Counted from the stretch's first letter, positions 39,080 to 49,512 are shown. The stretch: 64,000 nt of DNA from Halorussus pelagicus (GCF_004087835.1 NZ_CP035119.1:1364001-1428000), one strand, 5' to 3'. A program made the numbers and translations. The notes: a model not told the origin generated them from the sequence alone.

Positions 39080-40162
39080 ATGGCCCTCCAGCCATCATCA
39101 CGGACGCTCGCCGCCCTCGCGGTGGTCCTTCTCGTCGCGTTCAGCGGCTGCTCCGCAGTGGAGTTCGGACAGGACCAGTCCGCCGAGGAGATTAGCAAGC
39201 AAGTCGAACAGAAGTACGAAGAGATCGGCACCTACACCGGAACGGTGACGACCGAGGTCGTGATGGGTAACGAGACCAGCACGTCCACGGCCGAAGTCTG
39301 GGCAAACCAGTCCGGCAACGAACTGCGCTATGAGTATTCCGCACCAGAGTCGATGAACGGGACGATTCTCGTCTCGAACGGCTCGACCATGTGGATGTAC
39401 AACGGTACGGACAACACCGTTCGGAAGTCCAATCTCTCCGGGTTCGGCGCGCAGAACGCCACCCCGGACTACGAGTCGATAATTGACAACTTCCTCGAAA
39501 ACTACAACGTCTCCTACGAGGGGACCGAAAGCGTGAGCGACCGGAGTGCCTACGTCCTCTCGCTCACCCCGAAGAACGACAGTTCGACGGCGCAGTTCAC
39601 CGACGAGATGACGCTGTGGATAGACAAGGAGACGTGGTTCCCGGTCAAGCGCCACTCGGTCTCGTCGTTCAATAACGAGACCATCGAGACGACGATGACG
39701 TTCACGAACTTGACGGTTGACGCCGACGTGCCGGACGACACCTTCGAGTTCGACCCGCCGAGTGACGCCGAAGTCGTGGAGAACGAGATGCCCGACCTCC
39801 ACGAACACGACACCGTCGCCCAAGCCGACGCGAACGTCTCGTTCGACGTGACGGCACCCGAGCGCGTCCCCGACGGTTACGAACTGGAGACGGTTCGCAC
39901 GACCTTCATGGGCGACAACGCCACGGCATCGTTGACCTACCAGAACGGGACCGATAAGCTCTCGGTGACACAATCGAACCGAACCGCCACGATTGACGGC
40001 GACGACGAGACAGTCGCTATCGGCGACCACGACGGTTCGTACGCCGAGTACGGTTCGACGGGTATCCTCCGGTGGAATTGTGACGGAAAGTCCTACTCGG
40101 TCGCGGGGTCGCTCCCGAAGTCCGAACTCGTCACGATTGCCGAGTCGATTCGCTGTGCGTAG
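39080..40162 (+). CDS. LolA-like lipoprotein with DUF4367-type C-terminus
   Basis: 360 aa secreted lipoprotein. The signal peptide (TLAALAVVLLVAFSGC) ends in a lipobox with Cys24. The mature N-terminal part (about 25-240) follows the pattern of LolA/outer-membrane lipoprotein-sorting folds (EEIGTYTGTVTTEVVMG, LTLWIDKETWFPVKRHSV-like DEMTLWIDKETWFPVK). A second domain (about 250-360) has ERVPDGYELETV and a terminal regulatory-like fold. Many N-x-S/T sites suggest glycosylation. The cargo in archaea is unknown. Confidence 0.8.
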   Translation: MALQPSSRTLAALAVVLLVAFSGCSAVEFGQDQSAEEISKQVEQKYEEIGTYTGTVTTEVVMGNETSTSTAEVWANQSGNELRYEYSAPESMNGTILVSNGSTMWMYNGTDNTVRKSNLSGFGAQNATPDYESIIDNFLENYNVSYEGTESVSDRSAYVLSLTPKNDSSTAQFTDEMTLWIDKETWFPVKRHSVSSFNNETIETTMTFTNLTVDADVPDDTFEFDPPSDAEVVENEMPDLHEHDTVAQADANVSFDVTAPERVPDGYELETVRTTFMGDNATASLTYQNGTDKLSVTQSNRTATIDGDDETVAIGDHDGSYAEYGSTGILRWNCDGKSYSVAGSLPKSELVTIAESIRCA

Positions 40163-40263
40163 TCGCTGAGTCGGTCGCTCGCCACCGAGACGGTCGCCGG
40201 TTTCTCGGCTACCGCGCTCGTTTCGCCGCTACGTTCATCCCGCTTCGCTCCTAACTATGGGTC

Positions 40264-41601
40264 ATGAGTTCGTCACCGCCCGGTCCGCGCGGAGAACCGC
40301 TGTTCGGTAGCAGTCGTCGGTACGCCCGCGACCCCTTCCGGTTTCTGTCGGCGCTCGAATCGGCGTACGGTAACGTCGTCCAGTTCGACCTCGGCCCGCT
40401 GGACACGTACCTGTTGACCGACCCCTCGGACGTGGAGCGCGTACTGGTCTCGGAGGCAGAGCGGTTCCGCAAGCCCGACTTCCAGAACGACGCGCTCGGC
40501 GACCTGCTCGGGAAGGGGTTGCTCCTCAGCGAGGGCCAGACGTGGCGCGAACAGCGCCAACTCGCCAACCCTGCCTTCGACATGCGTCGAGTGATGGGGT
40601 TCGCCGACGATATCGTCGCTCACAACGACGACCTGATCGCTGACTGGACCGACGGCGAGGTCATCAACGCGGAATTGGACATGACGGAAGTGACGCTGGC
40701 GGTCATCGTGGACCTGATGCTCGGCACCGACCTGAACGACGAGCGCGTGCGGACCATCCGCGAGGCGCTGGAACCGCTCGGCGCGCGCTTCGAACCGGAC
40801 CCCGTCAGGTTCGCCGCGCCCCAGTGGCTCCCGATGCCCGGCGACAGCGAGTACCGGAACGCCGTCGGGACGATGGAGGGCGTCATCGACGACATCGTGG
40901 CCGAGCGCCGCGGCACCCACGGCGACCCCGAGAGCGACGAGGGTCCCGACGACCTGCTGTCGATTCTGCTTCGCGCGCAGGACCGCGGCGAGCAGTCCGA
41001 CCGCCAGATACGCGACGAGGTGATGACGATGCTGCTCGCTGGTCACGACACCACCGCGCTCACGCTGACCTATACGTGGTATCTACTCTCCCAGCACCCC
41101 GAGGCCGAGCGTCGCGTCCACGACGAGATAGACGACGTTCTCGGCGGCGACCCGCCGACGATGGCCGACGTGGGTGACCTCGACTACATCGAGCGAGTCG
41201 TGGACGAGGCGATGCGCCTCTACCCGCCGGTGTACACGATGTTCCGCGAGGCGACCGAACCGGTCGAACTGGGGGGGTACCGAATCCCCGAGGGGAGCGC
41301 CATCATGCTCTCCCAGTGGGCGATGCACCGCTCGGAACGCTACTGGGACGACCCCGATAGCTTCGACCCGGACCGCTGGACCCGCGACCGAGACCGGCCG
41401 CGCTTCGCGTACTTCCCGTTCGGCGGCGGCCCGCGCCACTGCATCGGCAAGCACCTCGCCAAACTGGAGGCGAAACTCATCCTCGCGCGCACCGCCCAGC
41501 GGTATCGCCTCGAATACGCCCGCGACGCCGAACCGGAACTGCGGCCGACGCTGACGATGCACCCCCGCGACGGGATGCCGATGCGCGTCCGGGAGCGCTG
41601 A
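40264..41601 (+). CDS. cytochrome P450
   Basis: A 445 aa soluble heme monooxygenase. Signature elements in order: I-helix LLAGHDTTALTLT with the acid-alcohol pair, K-helix EAMRLYPP (ExxR), meander DPDSFDPDRW, heme loop FPFGGGPRHCIG with proximal Cys393. N-terminal proline-rich start PPGPRGEPLFG without membrane anchor. Substrate cannot be read from sequence. No ferredoxin or reductase lies next to it. Confidence 0.93.
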   Translation: MSSSPPGPRGEPLFGSSRRYARDPFRFLSALESAYGNVVQFDLGPLDTYLLTDPSDVERVLVSEAERFRKPDFQNDALGDLLGKGLLLSEGQTWREQRQLANPAFDMRRVMGFADDIVAHNDDLIADWTDGEVINAELDMTEVTLAVIVDLMLGTDLNDERVRTIREALEPLGARFEPDPVRFAAPQWLPMPGDSEYRNAVGTMEGVIDDIVAERRGTHGDPESDEGPDDLLSILLRAQDRGEQSDRQIRDEVMTMLLAGHDTTALTLTYTWYLLSQHPEAERRVHDEIDDVLGGDPPTMADVGDLDYIERVVDEAMRLYPPVYTMFREATEPVELGGYRIPEGSAIMLSQWAMHRSERYWDDPDSFDPDRWTRDRDRPRFAYFPFGGGPRHCIGKHLAKLEAKLILARTAQRYRLEYARDAEPELRPTLTMHPRDGMPMRVRER

Positions 41602-41868
41602 CGCTCCACCGGTTTGCTTCCCGGCAGGCCAACGTTTCCGGGCGAATACGACCGACCAAAACGAAGCGGAGCGATTGCGATGCATGGCGGGAGCGCGCTG
41701 CCCGATTGGGTCGCAGGACCACGAGTAGCCCACCCCGTCAAGCGACTCGTCTATCGCTTCGTCGGTCGCCCGAATGGTGGGTCCGGTGCGACGGCGTAGA
41801 GAAGAACGAGCGTCCTCGGCGCGTTCGACTCCGCGCACTCTTTACTCCCGGACCCGGTAGCCACGGGT

Positions 41869-42501
41869 ATGGAACCGGACGAGACGGACCCGGAGGAGAG
41901 CCACCGGTACTGGGCGGATCGCTCGGAGGAGTTCTCGCCCTCGTACTACGCCGACATCGGACAGAACGAGATGTCCGAGACCCTCGCCGCAGTCCTCGAC
42001 CACTACGTGACCCGAGACGCCGCGATTCTGGAGGTCGGCTGTAGCTCCGGGCGACACCTCGCCAACCTGCTGGCGGAGGGCTATCAGAACCTCACCGGTA
42101 TCGACATCAACGACGACTCGTTCGACGTGATGGCCGACCACTACCCGCGACTCGCCGAGACGGGGACGTTTCACGCTGGCGCAATCGAGGACATCGTGCC
42201 AGAGTTTCCGGACGACGAGTTCGACGTGGTCTACTCCGTCGAGACGCTCCAGCACATTCCCCCGGAGAACGCCGACGTGTTCGAGGAGTTAGCGCGCGTC
42301 AGTGCCGACCTGCTGATAACCGCCGAGAACGAGGGCAACAGTCCACAGCGCGGCCGCGAGGGTGCCGAGGTGAGCCTCGTCCACGACGACTTCCCGCTCT
42401 ATCATCGCAACTGGAAACAGGAGTTCTCGGAGTTGGGCGTCGCACAACTGCTCTGTGAACCCGGCAAGCGCGACACGGTTCGTGTGTTTCGCGTCCTCTG
42501 A
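41869..42501 (+). CDS. class I SAM-dependent methyltransferase
   Basis: 210 aa. SAM-binding motif I ILEVGCSSGRHLANLL (53-68), acidic residue after beta-2 in LTGIDINDDSF, motif II region DEFDVVYSVETLQHIPP. This is the Methyltransf_11/25 architecture used on small molecules and metabolites. The substrate is unknown. It stands alone; a 272-base spacer with iron-type operators follows. Confidence 0.85.
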   Translation: MEPDETDPEESHRYWADRSEEFSPSYYADIGQNEMSETLAAVLDHYVTRDAAILEVGCSSGRHLANLLAEGYQNLTGIDINDDSFDVMADHYPRLAETGTFHAGAIEDIVPEFPDDEFDVVYSVETLQHIPPENADVFEELARVSADLLITAENEGNSPQRGREGAEVSLVHDDFPLYHRNWKQEFSELGVAQLLCEPGKRDTVRVFRVL

Positions 42502-42506
42502 CGGCG

Positions 42507-42630
42507 TCAGCTCCGGGGTCGCAGAATCTTGGTCGCGGGAAGTTCTCGATGGTGTCCTCGCGGAACGCCTCCTCGTCGAACTCGTACTCCCCGTCGAAAA
42601 AGTCCCTCAGGGTTCGGGTGTCGCGCATGG
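42507..42630 (-). pseudogene. possible gene fragment
   Basis: On the minus strand an ATG near 42628 opens MRDTRTLRDFFDGEYEF then DEEAFREDTIENFPRPRF, a composition like real haloarchaeal protein. About 40 codons in, the frame turns Arg/Pro/Ser-rich. This may be a decayed 5' end of a gene. I do not recognise it. Confidence 0.3.
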
Positions 42631-42718
42631 CGTTTTTCAGACTCGTCGAGCCACCCGGTGACAGCGTGAGGCAGACGACGCCTCGAAAAACGTGAGTCGT
42701 GTTATCAATACTCAGCAA

Positions 42719-42732
42719 TTAGGCTTGCCTAA
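42719..42732 (+). promoter_or_regulatory. iron-type (DtxR/IdeR/SirR-like) operator 1
   Basis: TTAGGCTTGCCTAA, a near-perfect dyad (TTAGGC-N2-GCCTAA). It lies upstream of the TATA-like element TTTATT (42747) of the iron-uptake operon. Confidence 0.75.
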
Positions 42733-42754
42733 AAACCGAAACTGACTTTATTCT

Positions 42755-42768
42755 TTAGGCAGGCCTAA
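42755..42768 (+). promoter_or_regulatory. iron-type (DtxR/IdeR/SirR-like) operator 2
   Basis: TTAGGCAGGCCTAA, a perfect dyad with the same half-sites as operator 1. It lies between the TATA element and the ATG at 42774, centred 36 bases from operator 1. Confidence 0.8.
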
Positions 42769-42773
42769 AACAT

Positions 42774-43979
42774 ATGTCTAGAGAAAGAGACGGTCGTAGC
42801 GCACCGACGCGACGGGAATATCTCAAGTACGGTGGGGTCGTCGTCGGCGGCGGACTGATCGCTGGCTGTACCGGGGAGTCCGGTTCGGAATCGACTCCCG
42901 AGTCCACCACCTCGGAGACGACCACCGCGACCACCACCTCTGAGACCACCCAAACGTCCTCGGAGGATGAAACCACGACCGAAAGCGAGTCGTACTCGGT
43001 TTCGATAGAGCCGGTCGGCGAGGTCTCGTTCGAGGGCGTCCCCGAGACGTGGGTCGCAAACAACGGCAGTTGGGCGGACATGGGTGTCGCGCTCGGCGTC
43101 GAACAGCCCGAGGGCATCTGGCTTCCGAGTCGCTACCACACGCAGTATTACGACGACATTCCGGGCGTGAGCGTTGACAAGAGTTCGATTCAGAAGCTCT
43201 GGGGCGACGGCGGAGTCGGCAAGGAGCAGTTCTACGAACTCGACGCGGACGTTCACGTCGCGGACCCGAACTTCCTGCTGAATCGCGGGAACTGGGAGCA
43301 GTCGGACATCGAGGAAATCAGTACGCAAGTCGCACCGTTTTTCGGCAATAGCATCTTCTCGCGCGGGTACGCGTGGCACGAGGACTACCGATACTACACG
43401 CTGTACCAAGCCTTCGAGAAACTCGCGGACGTGTTCCAGCGCCGCGAGCGCTTCGAGGCGTTCGAGCAACTCCACGAGGAGTTTCAGGCGCGCCTCGCGC
43501 CGGTCGTCCCCGGCCGGAGCGAGCGGCCGTCGGCCGCCGTCATCTGGGGCGGTGGCGACCAACCCGAGGAGTTCTACCCGTACGTCATCGACGAGGGCAC
43601 GAGCTTCAAGCACCTCCGCGACCTGAAGGTGAAAGACGCTCTCGCCACGAGCAATCTCAAGGACTTCCACAGTAGCCGCGGCGCTATCGACTTCGAGACG
43701 CTACTGGATATCGACCCCGAAGTGCTACTGGTCCGCGGACAGGAAGCCAAGTCCGAGACGGAGTTCCGAGAGACGGTCGTCGAGTTCATGGAGGAAGACA
43801 CCGTGGCGAGCGAACTCACCGCCGTCCAGAACGACGACGTGTACCGTGCTGGACCGCTCTATCAGGGTCCCATCACGAACCTCGTCGTCACGGACCGTCT
43901 CGCTCGGTCGCTGTACGACGCTGACGAAACGCTCTTCGACCCCCAGCGGGTCGCGGACATCGTGAACGGAGACTTCTGA
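42774..43979 (+). CDS. ABC-type iron-siderophore substrate-binding lipoprotein (Tat)
   Basis: 401 aa. Tat signal with twin arginine (TRREYLKYGG) and lipobox GGLIAGC. A Thr/Ser/Glu-rich linker (about 35-75) and a FecB/BtuF-type fold follow (VSFEGVPETWVANNGSWADMG, DIDPEVLLVRGQEAKSETEF, NDDVYRAGPLYQGPITNLVV). It captures ferric chelate at the cell surface and feeds the FecCD permease two genes on. The promoter has two iron-type operators, so expression is expected at low iron (inference). First gene of the operon. Confidence 0.88.
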   Translation: MSRERDGRSAPTRREYLKYGGVVVGGGLIAGCTGESGSESTPESTTSETTTATTTSETTQTSSEDETTTESESYSVSIEPVGEVSFEGVPETWVANNGSWADMGVALGVEQPEGIWLPSRYHTQYYDDIPGVSVDKSSIQKLWGDGGVGKEQFYELDADVHVADPNFLLNRGNWEQSDIEEISTQVAPFFGNSIFSRGYAWHEDYRYYTLYQAFEKLADVFQRRERFEAFEQLHEEFQARLAPVVPGRSERPSAAVIWGGGDQPEEFYPYVIDEGTSFKHLRDLKVKDALATSNLKDFHSSRGAIDFETLLDIDPEVLLVRGQEAKSETEFRETVVEFMEEDTVASELTAVQNDDVYRAGPLYQGPITNLVVTDRLARSLYDADETLFDPQRVADIVNGDF

Positions 43980-43981
43980 CG

Positions 43982-45028
43982 ATGCCCGGCGGTACAAACG
44001 ACGGGAGCGTCGGCCGCGGTGACGCGGACGGTGATGCCAGTGATGCAGGCGGCGAAGACCGTGACGCGGACGGCGAACGCGACTACGACGTAGTGGTCGT
44101 CGGTGGCGGACCGGCGGGAAGCTCGGCCGCGGTCTTCGCCGGTCGCTACGGTCTCGACACGGTGGTGTTCGACTGCGGGCGCTCCTCGATTCAGCGGTGC
44201 GCTCATCTGGAGAACTACCTCGGCTTCCCCGCGGGCGTTGACGTTGAAACGTTCTACGGGCTACTGGGTGACCACCTCGCGGCGGCCGGATGCGAACTGG
44301 TCGAAGACCTCGTGGAGTCGGTGGTGCCCGCCGAGGGAAGCGAGGGGTTCGTCGTGGAGACCCAAGAGGGTCGGCGCGTCTCGGCCCGCCGCGTCGTCGC
44401 GGCCACGCGGTACGACGGCGAGTACCTTCGTTCGTTCGACGACGGGGAGATGTTCGAGACGTACGACCACGATGGCGAAGAAATCGAACGATTCGACCGC
44501 TCGTACCCTGATAGCGACGGGACGACGCCGGTGGACGGACTCTACGTCGCGTCCCCGTCCGACGCCGCCGACCGGCAGGCCATCGTCGCCGCTGGTCGAG
44601 GCGCGCGCGTCGGACTCGCGGTCGTTCGGGACACTCGTCGCGCTGAGGGTCTTCCCGACTCCATCGCCACGCACTACGACTGGATGCGCCGGGAGGCGGC
44701 GCGCGACGAGGAGTGGGCCGACCGCGACCGGTGGCGCGAGTGGTACGACAACCGGCGACCCGACGATTTCGAAGTGGAAGACAGCGGTGCGGACGATTCT
44801 GACGCGGACGACGCCGAGTGGGCGCGTTTGCGCGAGCGTGACATCGACCGTCGGTTGGCGACGTATCTCTCGGACGACGAGATGGAAGCGCGGGCCGAAC
44901 GTGGCCAGCGACGCCTGCTCGACCATATCGACGACGAACTCGTCGTCGAGCGCGCACGCGAAATCGAGACCAAGGGAGAGACCGAAAGCGGAGGGGTCGA
45001 GGGTACGGGGGGGAACCAGCGAGTATGA
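43982..45028 (+). CDS. thioredoxin-reductase-like FAD/NAD(P) oxidoreductase
   Basis: 348 aa. An acidic low-complexity N-terminus (1-35) leads to FAD motif DVVVVGGGPAGSSAAVFAG (about 36-54), a further FAD-binding ARRVVAATRY and DGLYVASPSDAADRQAIVAAGRGARVG. There is no CxxC redox pair of thioredoxin reductases, and the substrate half is short. A charged helical C-terminus follows (YDWMRREAARDEEW, ARLRERDIDRRLATYL). It lies inside the siderophore operon, so ferric-siderophore reduction is a reasonable guess. It overlaps the permease gene by four bases. Confidence 0.75.
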   Translation: MPGGTNDGSVGRGDADGDASDAGGEDRDADGERDYDVVVVGGGPAGSSAAVFAGRYGLDTVVFDCGRSSIQRCAHLENYLGFPAGVDVETFYGLLGDHLAAAGCELVEDLVESVVPAEGSEGFVVETQEGRRVSARRVVAATRYDGEYLRSFDDGEMFETYDHDGEEIERFDRSYPDSDGTTPVDGLYVASPSDAADRQAIVAAGRGARVGLAVVRDTRRAEGLPDSIATHYDWMRREAARDEEWADRDRWREWYDNRRPDDFEVEDSGADDSDADDAEWARLRERDIDRRLATYLSDDEMEARAERGQRRLLDHIDDELVVERAREIETKGETESGGVEGTGGNQRV

Positions 45029-46200
45029 CGAGCGAACGCTCCGACGACTCGGCTACGGAGTCGCGCCTCGGTCGCTGGGTCGAGTGGTTCGACGGGTCGC
45101 TGTTCACACTCTGTCTCGGCAGTCTGCTCGTGGTCGTCCTCGGGGGTCTCGCGCAGGTGAGTTTCGGCGCGTTCTCGATGACGATAGTCGAGGCGTGGCA
45201 GGCCGTGTTCAATCCGGACGTGCTGTTCGACCCGCGAGTCTGGGAGACGTTCCTGCTCGGCGGGCAGTTGAACACTGACGCCCTGCTGAATCCGCTGGCG
45301 TGGGACTCGCTCATCGTCAGCGCAGAGCTTCCCGAGATGAGCAAACAGAGTCTCATCGTCTGGAACATCCGACTCCCTCGCGTCCTCGTCGGCGCGCTCG
45401 TGGGGATGAATCTCGCCGTCTCGGGAGCTATCTTTCAGGCGGTCACGCGCAACGAACTCGCCAGTCCGTTTATTCTCGGGGTCTCCTCGGGCGCGGGACT
45501 GGCGATTCTCCTCACGCTGGTCGTCTTCTCGGGGTTGTCGGCGTTCCTGCCGCTCATCGCCTCTCTCGGCGGTGCGGCCGCGTTCCTCGTCGTCTACGCA
45601 ATCGCGTGGAAGAACGGAACTAGTCCCGTGCGACTCGTCCTCGCAGGGGTCATCGTCGGCACGGTGTTCGGGAGCCTCCAGACGGCGCTGTTCTTCTTCG
45701 CCGACGACATCGGCGTCGTCCAGAGCGCCATCGCGTGGACCACGGGGTCGCTGACCGGCACCGACTGGGAGCAGGTCCGGATGGCCCTGCCGTGGAGTAC
45801 CGTCGCCGTGGTGCTGGCGGTCGTCACCTCGCGCCAGTTGAACGTCCTGCTGTTGGGGGAGAACACGGCGAGCTCGCTCGGGATGAACGTCGAGAAGGTC
45901 CGGTTCGCACTCTCGGGCGTTGCGGTTCTGGCGGCCTCGGCGAGCATCGCCGTCGCTGGCATCGTGGGCTTTGTCGGTCTCATCGTCCCGCACATGGTCC
46001 GGACAATCGTCGGAAGCGACTACAAGAAACTCGTCATCGGCTGTATTTTCGCTGGCCCGGCGCTGATGGTGGTCGCCGATGTCGGCGCACGACTTGCGCT
46101 GAGTCCCGTCCAAATTCCGGTGGGTATCGTCACCGGTCTCGTCGGCGGGCCGTACTTCCTCTACCTGATGCGCAAACAGGACACGATGGGCGAAATCTGA
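45025..46200 (+). CDS. FecCD-family iron ABC transporter permease
   Basis: 391 aa, about ten transmembrane helices. Family blocks: IRLPRVLVGALVGMNLAVSGAIFQAVTRN (first third), LASPFILGVSSGAGL, LAGVIVGTVFGSLQTAL, and the cytoplasmic EAA-like loop ENTASSLGMNVEKVR. The end IVGFVGLIVPHMVRTIVGSDYK is typical. N-terminal extension (1-35) is acidic. No ATP-binding subunit gene follows; the usual position is taken by a CbiM remnant. The ATPase may be encoded elsewhere. Confidence 0.9.
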   Translation: MTSERSDDSATESRLGRWVEWFDGSLFTLCLGSLLVVVLGGLAQVSFGAFSMTIVEAWQAVFNPDVLFDPRVWETFLLGGQLNTDALLNPLAWDSLIVSAELPEMSKQSLIVWNIRLPRVLVGALVGMNLAVSGAIFQAVTRNELASPFILGVSSGAGLAILLTLVVFSGLSAFLPLIASLGGAAAFLVVYAIAWKNGTSPVRLVLAGVIVGTVFGSLQTALFFFADDIGVVQSAIAWTTGSLTGTDWEQVRMALPWSTVAVVLAVVTSRQLNVLLLGENTASSLGMNVEKVRFALSGVAVLAASASIAVAGIVGFVGLIVPHMVRTIVGSDYKKLVIGCIFAGPALMVVADVGARLALSPVQIPVGIVTGLVGGPYFLYLMRKQDTMGEI

Positions 46201-46213
46201 CGACACTCCCGAT

Positions 46214-46480
46214 TTTTCGAGCAGTTTCGTCATCTTCCAGTTGAACATCCCGATCTGTGGCGGCGTCCACATGAACCTCACCGGTCTCGTGGGTATTCTC
46301 GCTGGTCCCCTCCTCGGCGCGCTCATCGCGCTCGTGGTGAACGTCTTCTCGGCCGCGCTCGGTCACGGCGCGTCGGCCTGCTCGGTGCGAACACGCTCGT
46401 CAACGCTAGCGAAGCCATCGTCGCGTACTACGGCGTTCCGGACGACGAGGCGACTGACTCGGCCCGCTCGTACTCGGTTC
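46214..46480 (+). pseudogene. CbiM-like transporter remnant, frameshifted and truncated
   Basis: From 46214 one frame reads FVIFQLNIPICGGVHMNLTG then LVGILAGPLLGALIALVV and NVFSAALGHGA. Near 46371 the match jumps to another frame, VGLLGANTLVNASEAIVAYYGV. Joined, these make the core of CbiM-type Co/Ni ECF components (GG-x-H-x-L-x-G ... GHGG-x-LGAN). One base is missing at the junction. The N-terminus with its metal-binding start is absent and the tail past 46480 is not CbiM-like. Confidence 0.6.
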
Positions 46481-46649
46481 TCTCCCCGAAAAATCCGGGC
46501 GAGACCAGTCCGCCGGTGCTCTCTCAACTAGACGAATTACGCGTATTCTGTGGCGTCTGCCTTTCGCATTCGCTAACTGTAGAGACGCCGCGCTCGTCGG
46601 TCGCATTTTACGCGCGAAAAAGGAACTCTGCTACTTACCGTCGAGCGGA

Positions 46650-46934
46650 TTAGTCGATGTGGCCTTCGGCTCGGAGCTGGTCGGCGTCCTGCTGGGTGTA
46701 GCGCCATTCGACGTTGGCTTTCTCGTCCTGCCAGTCCCACGGTTCGACGAGAACGGTGTCGCCTTGCTCGATCCACGTTCGGTACTTCATCCGTCCGGGA
46801 ATCCGGCCCATCCGGTTTTTGCCGTCTTCGCACTGGACGCGCACGTGGTTGCCGCCGTTGTGTTCGGTTACGACCCCGAAGAGTTCGTCGTCATCGGGCA
46901 TTCGAAGATTCCGACGCCCTGTGTTTTCACTCAT
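46650..46934 (-). CDS. eif1A: translation initiation factor aIF-1A
   Basis: 94 aa. OB-fold S1-like domain with [37 protein letters not shown] and [18 protein letters not shown]; acidic C-terminal helix [12 protein letters not shown]. It binds the ribosomal A site during start-codon selection. Acts in the cytoplasm with aIF1 and aIF2. Start at the ATG 46932-46934. It is divergent from rrnB. Confidence 0.94.
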   Translation of the reverse strand: MSENTGRRNLRMPDDDELFGVVTEHNGGNHVRVQCEDGKNRMGRIPGRMKYRTWIEQGDTVLVEPWDWQDEKANVEWRYTQQDADQLRAEGHID

Positions 46935-47310
46935 ACATTGTAACTGTTCCAGACACGTAAAAACGTCTGGATTGTTCGCGGGGGGAATCCGCTTTCCGAA
47001 CGATGTGCCGACACGTTGTCGGTCGTCGTTGGGTACGCTACCACTCTGACGGAAGGAGTTCTTGAGACTGGTAACGATTTATCCGTACTCGACGATGAAA
47101 GCAGACGCGACTCACCAACGCCTGCGGTAATTCGTGTTCTCTGAACCTCGACTGCTTCACGGCCCACACCATTGTCCGGAAACACGACTTCGCCTCGGAC
47201 CTCTCGATAGGGGTCCTCGACCGTCGTCGCCCGTTTCCGCCTACGCGTTGCCGAGCCTCCGTCACGATTCTGGTCACGACGGGTGAAAACAACTCTCACT
47301 CGGCGTCCGA

Positions 47311-47605
47311 TTCGACGGTCTTAAACGTAACCGGGTACTCGGTAGTGATGTACGCGGCGTCCTGCGGTTTCGGACGTTCGCCACACGCCCAATCCGATGC
47401 CCTTAAGTGGAACAGGACACTTCGGATTGAATGTGAACGTGCCTTCGGGGGTCATCCCGCCGAAGGACGACCACGGTTCGATGCCCTTATCCGATGCGGG
47501 CATCTCGAACCAAAAGCAGAGAAAGATACGATGCGATTCGCGGAACGTTCAATCCGCTCCGCACTCTCGGACCGCCGACGAGGTTCGATGGGTTTATATC
47601 CCATC
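47311..47605 (+). promoter_or_regulatory. rrnB tandem promoter array
   Basis: Elements of the same type as in rrnA: TTCGACGGTCTTAAACG (47311), AATCCGATGCCCTTAAGTGG (47391), GATGCCCTTATCC (47480) and TTTATAT inside the hairpin near 47592. One fewer element is visible than in rrnA, and the upstream sequences differ. From 46935 to 47806 there is no gene. Confidence 0.7.
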
Positions 47606-47806
47606 GACACCAACGTTCGGGTCCGAAGAAGATGAGGATTCCACCCCTGCGGTCCGCCGTACACGATGGAATCTGATGTTAGCTCTGGTAGTTCGGTGAC
47701 ACTCGGTCGGTTACGACCGGCGTCGTCGAACTAACGGACCATAGAAGATAGACACGATATATGTGTCTCCGCCAGAAACCCACCGAGCCACTAGTGCTCG
47801 GCAACC

Positions 47807-49278
<1,472 letters not shown>

Positions 49279-49425
49279 AACGCACGGGACCATCCCCGAC
49301 GGGGATGGCCCACAGACTCGTCCGTCATTGTGACGGACACGCGAGGGTTCCTCGACGACTCGTTCGCTATACCGACCGAGCACCTTAGAACTACCAGAGC
49401 TACACAATCGTCCCCGAGCGGGGAC

Positions 49426-49495
49426 AAATCCATAGCTCAGTGGCAGAGCACCTTCCTTCGGGAGGTAGTCTCAGGTTCGATTCCTGATGGATTTC
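49426..49495 (+). ncRNA. tRNA-like element in the rrnB spacer, shortened anticodon arm
   Basis: 70 bases. Acceptor AAATCCA/TGGATTT perfectly paired, TA, D stem GCTC/GAGC, T arm TCAGG-TTCGATT-CCTGA, variable loop TAGTC: each the same length as in the rrnA tRNA-Ala. The anticodon arm is CCTTCCTTCGGGAGG, two bases short. It folds as a 5-base stem with a 5-base loop, or as a C-TTCG-G tetraloop stem, leaving no normal 7-base anticodon loop. It cannot decode in a standard way. It occupies the place of tRNA-Ala. Confidence 0.75.
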
Positions 49496-49512
49496 TGATT
49501 GGGCTTGACGTG

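Noticed and set aside
41602-41868. Spacer between P450 and methyltransferase as a hidden gene
   Set aside because: No frame with acidic composition or a ribosome-binding site; only promoter-like patches near the methyltransferase start.
44978-45003. GACCGAAAGCGGAGGGGTC as a further ORB
   Set aside because: The core reads GAAAGCGG instead of GAAACGG and the upstream TCCA is missing; it lies in coding sequence and codes for the C-terminus of the FAD protein.
49426-49495. Reading the rrnB spacer element as a functional tRNA-Glu (TTC) or tRNA-Pro (CGG)
   Set aside because: Either anticodon needs a stem shift that removes position 26 or gives a C at position 33, and the loop is shorter than seven bases in the best fold.
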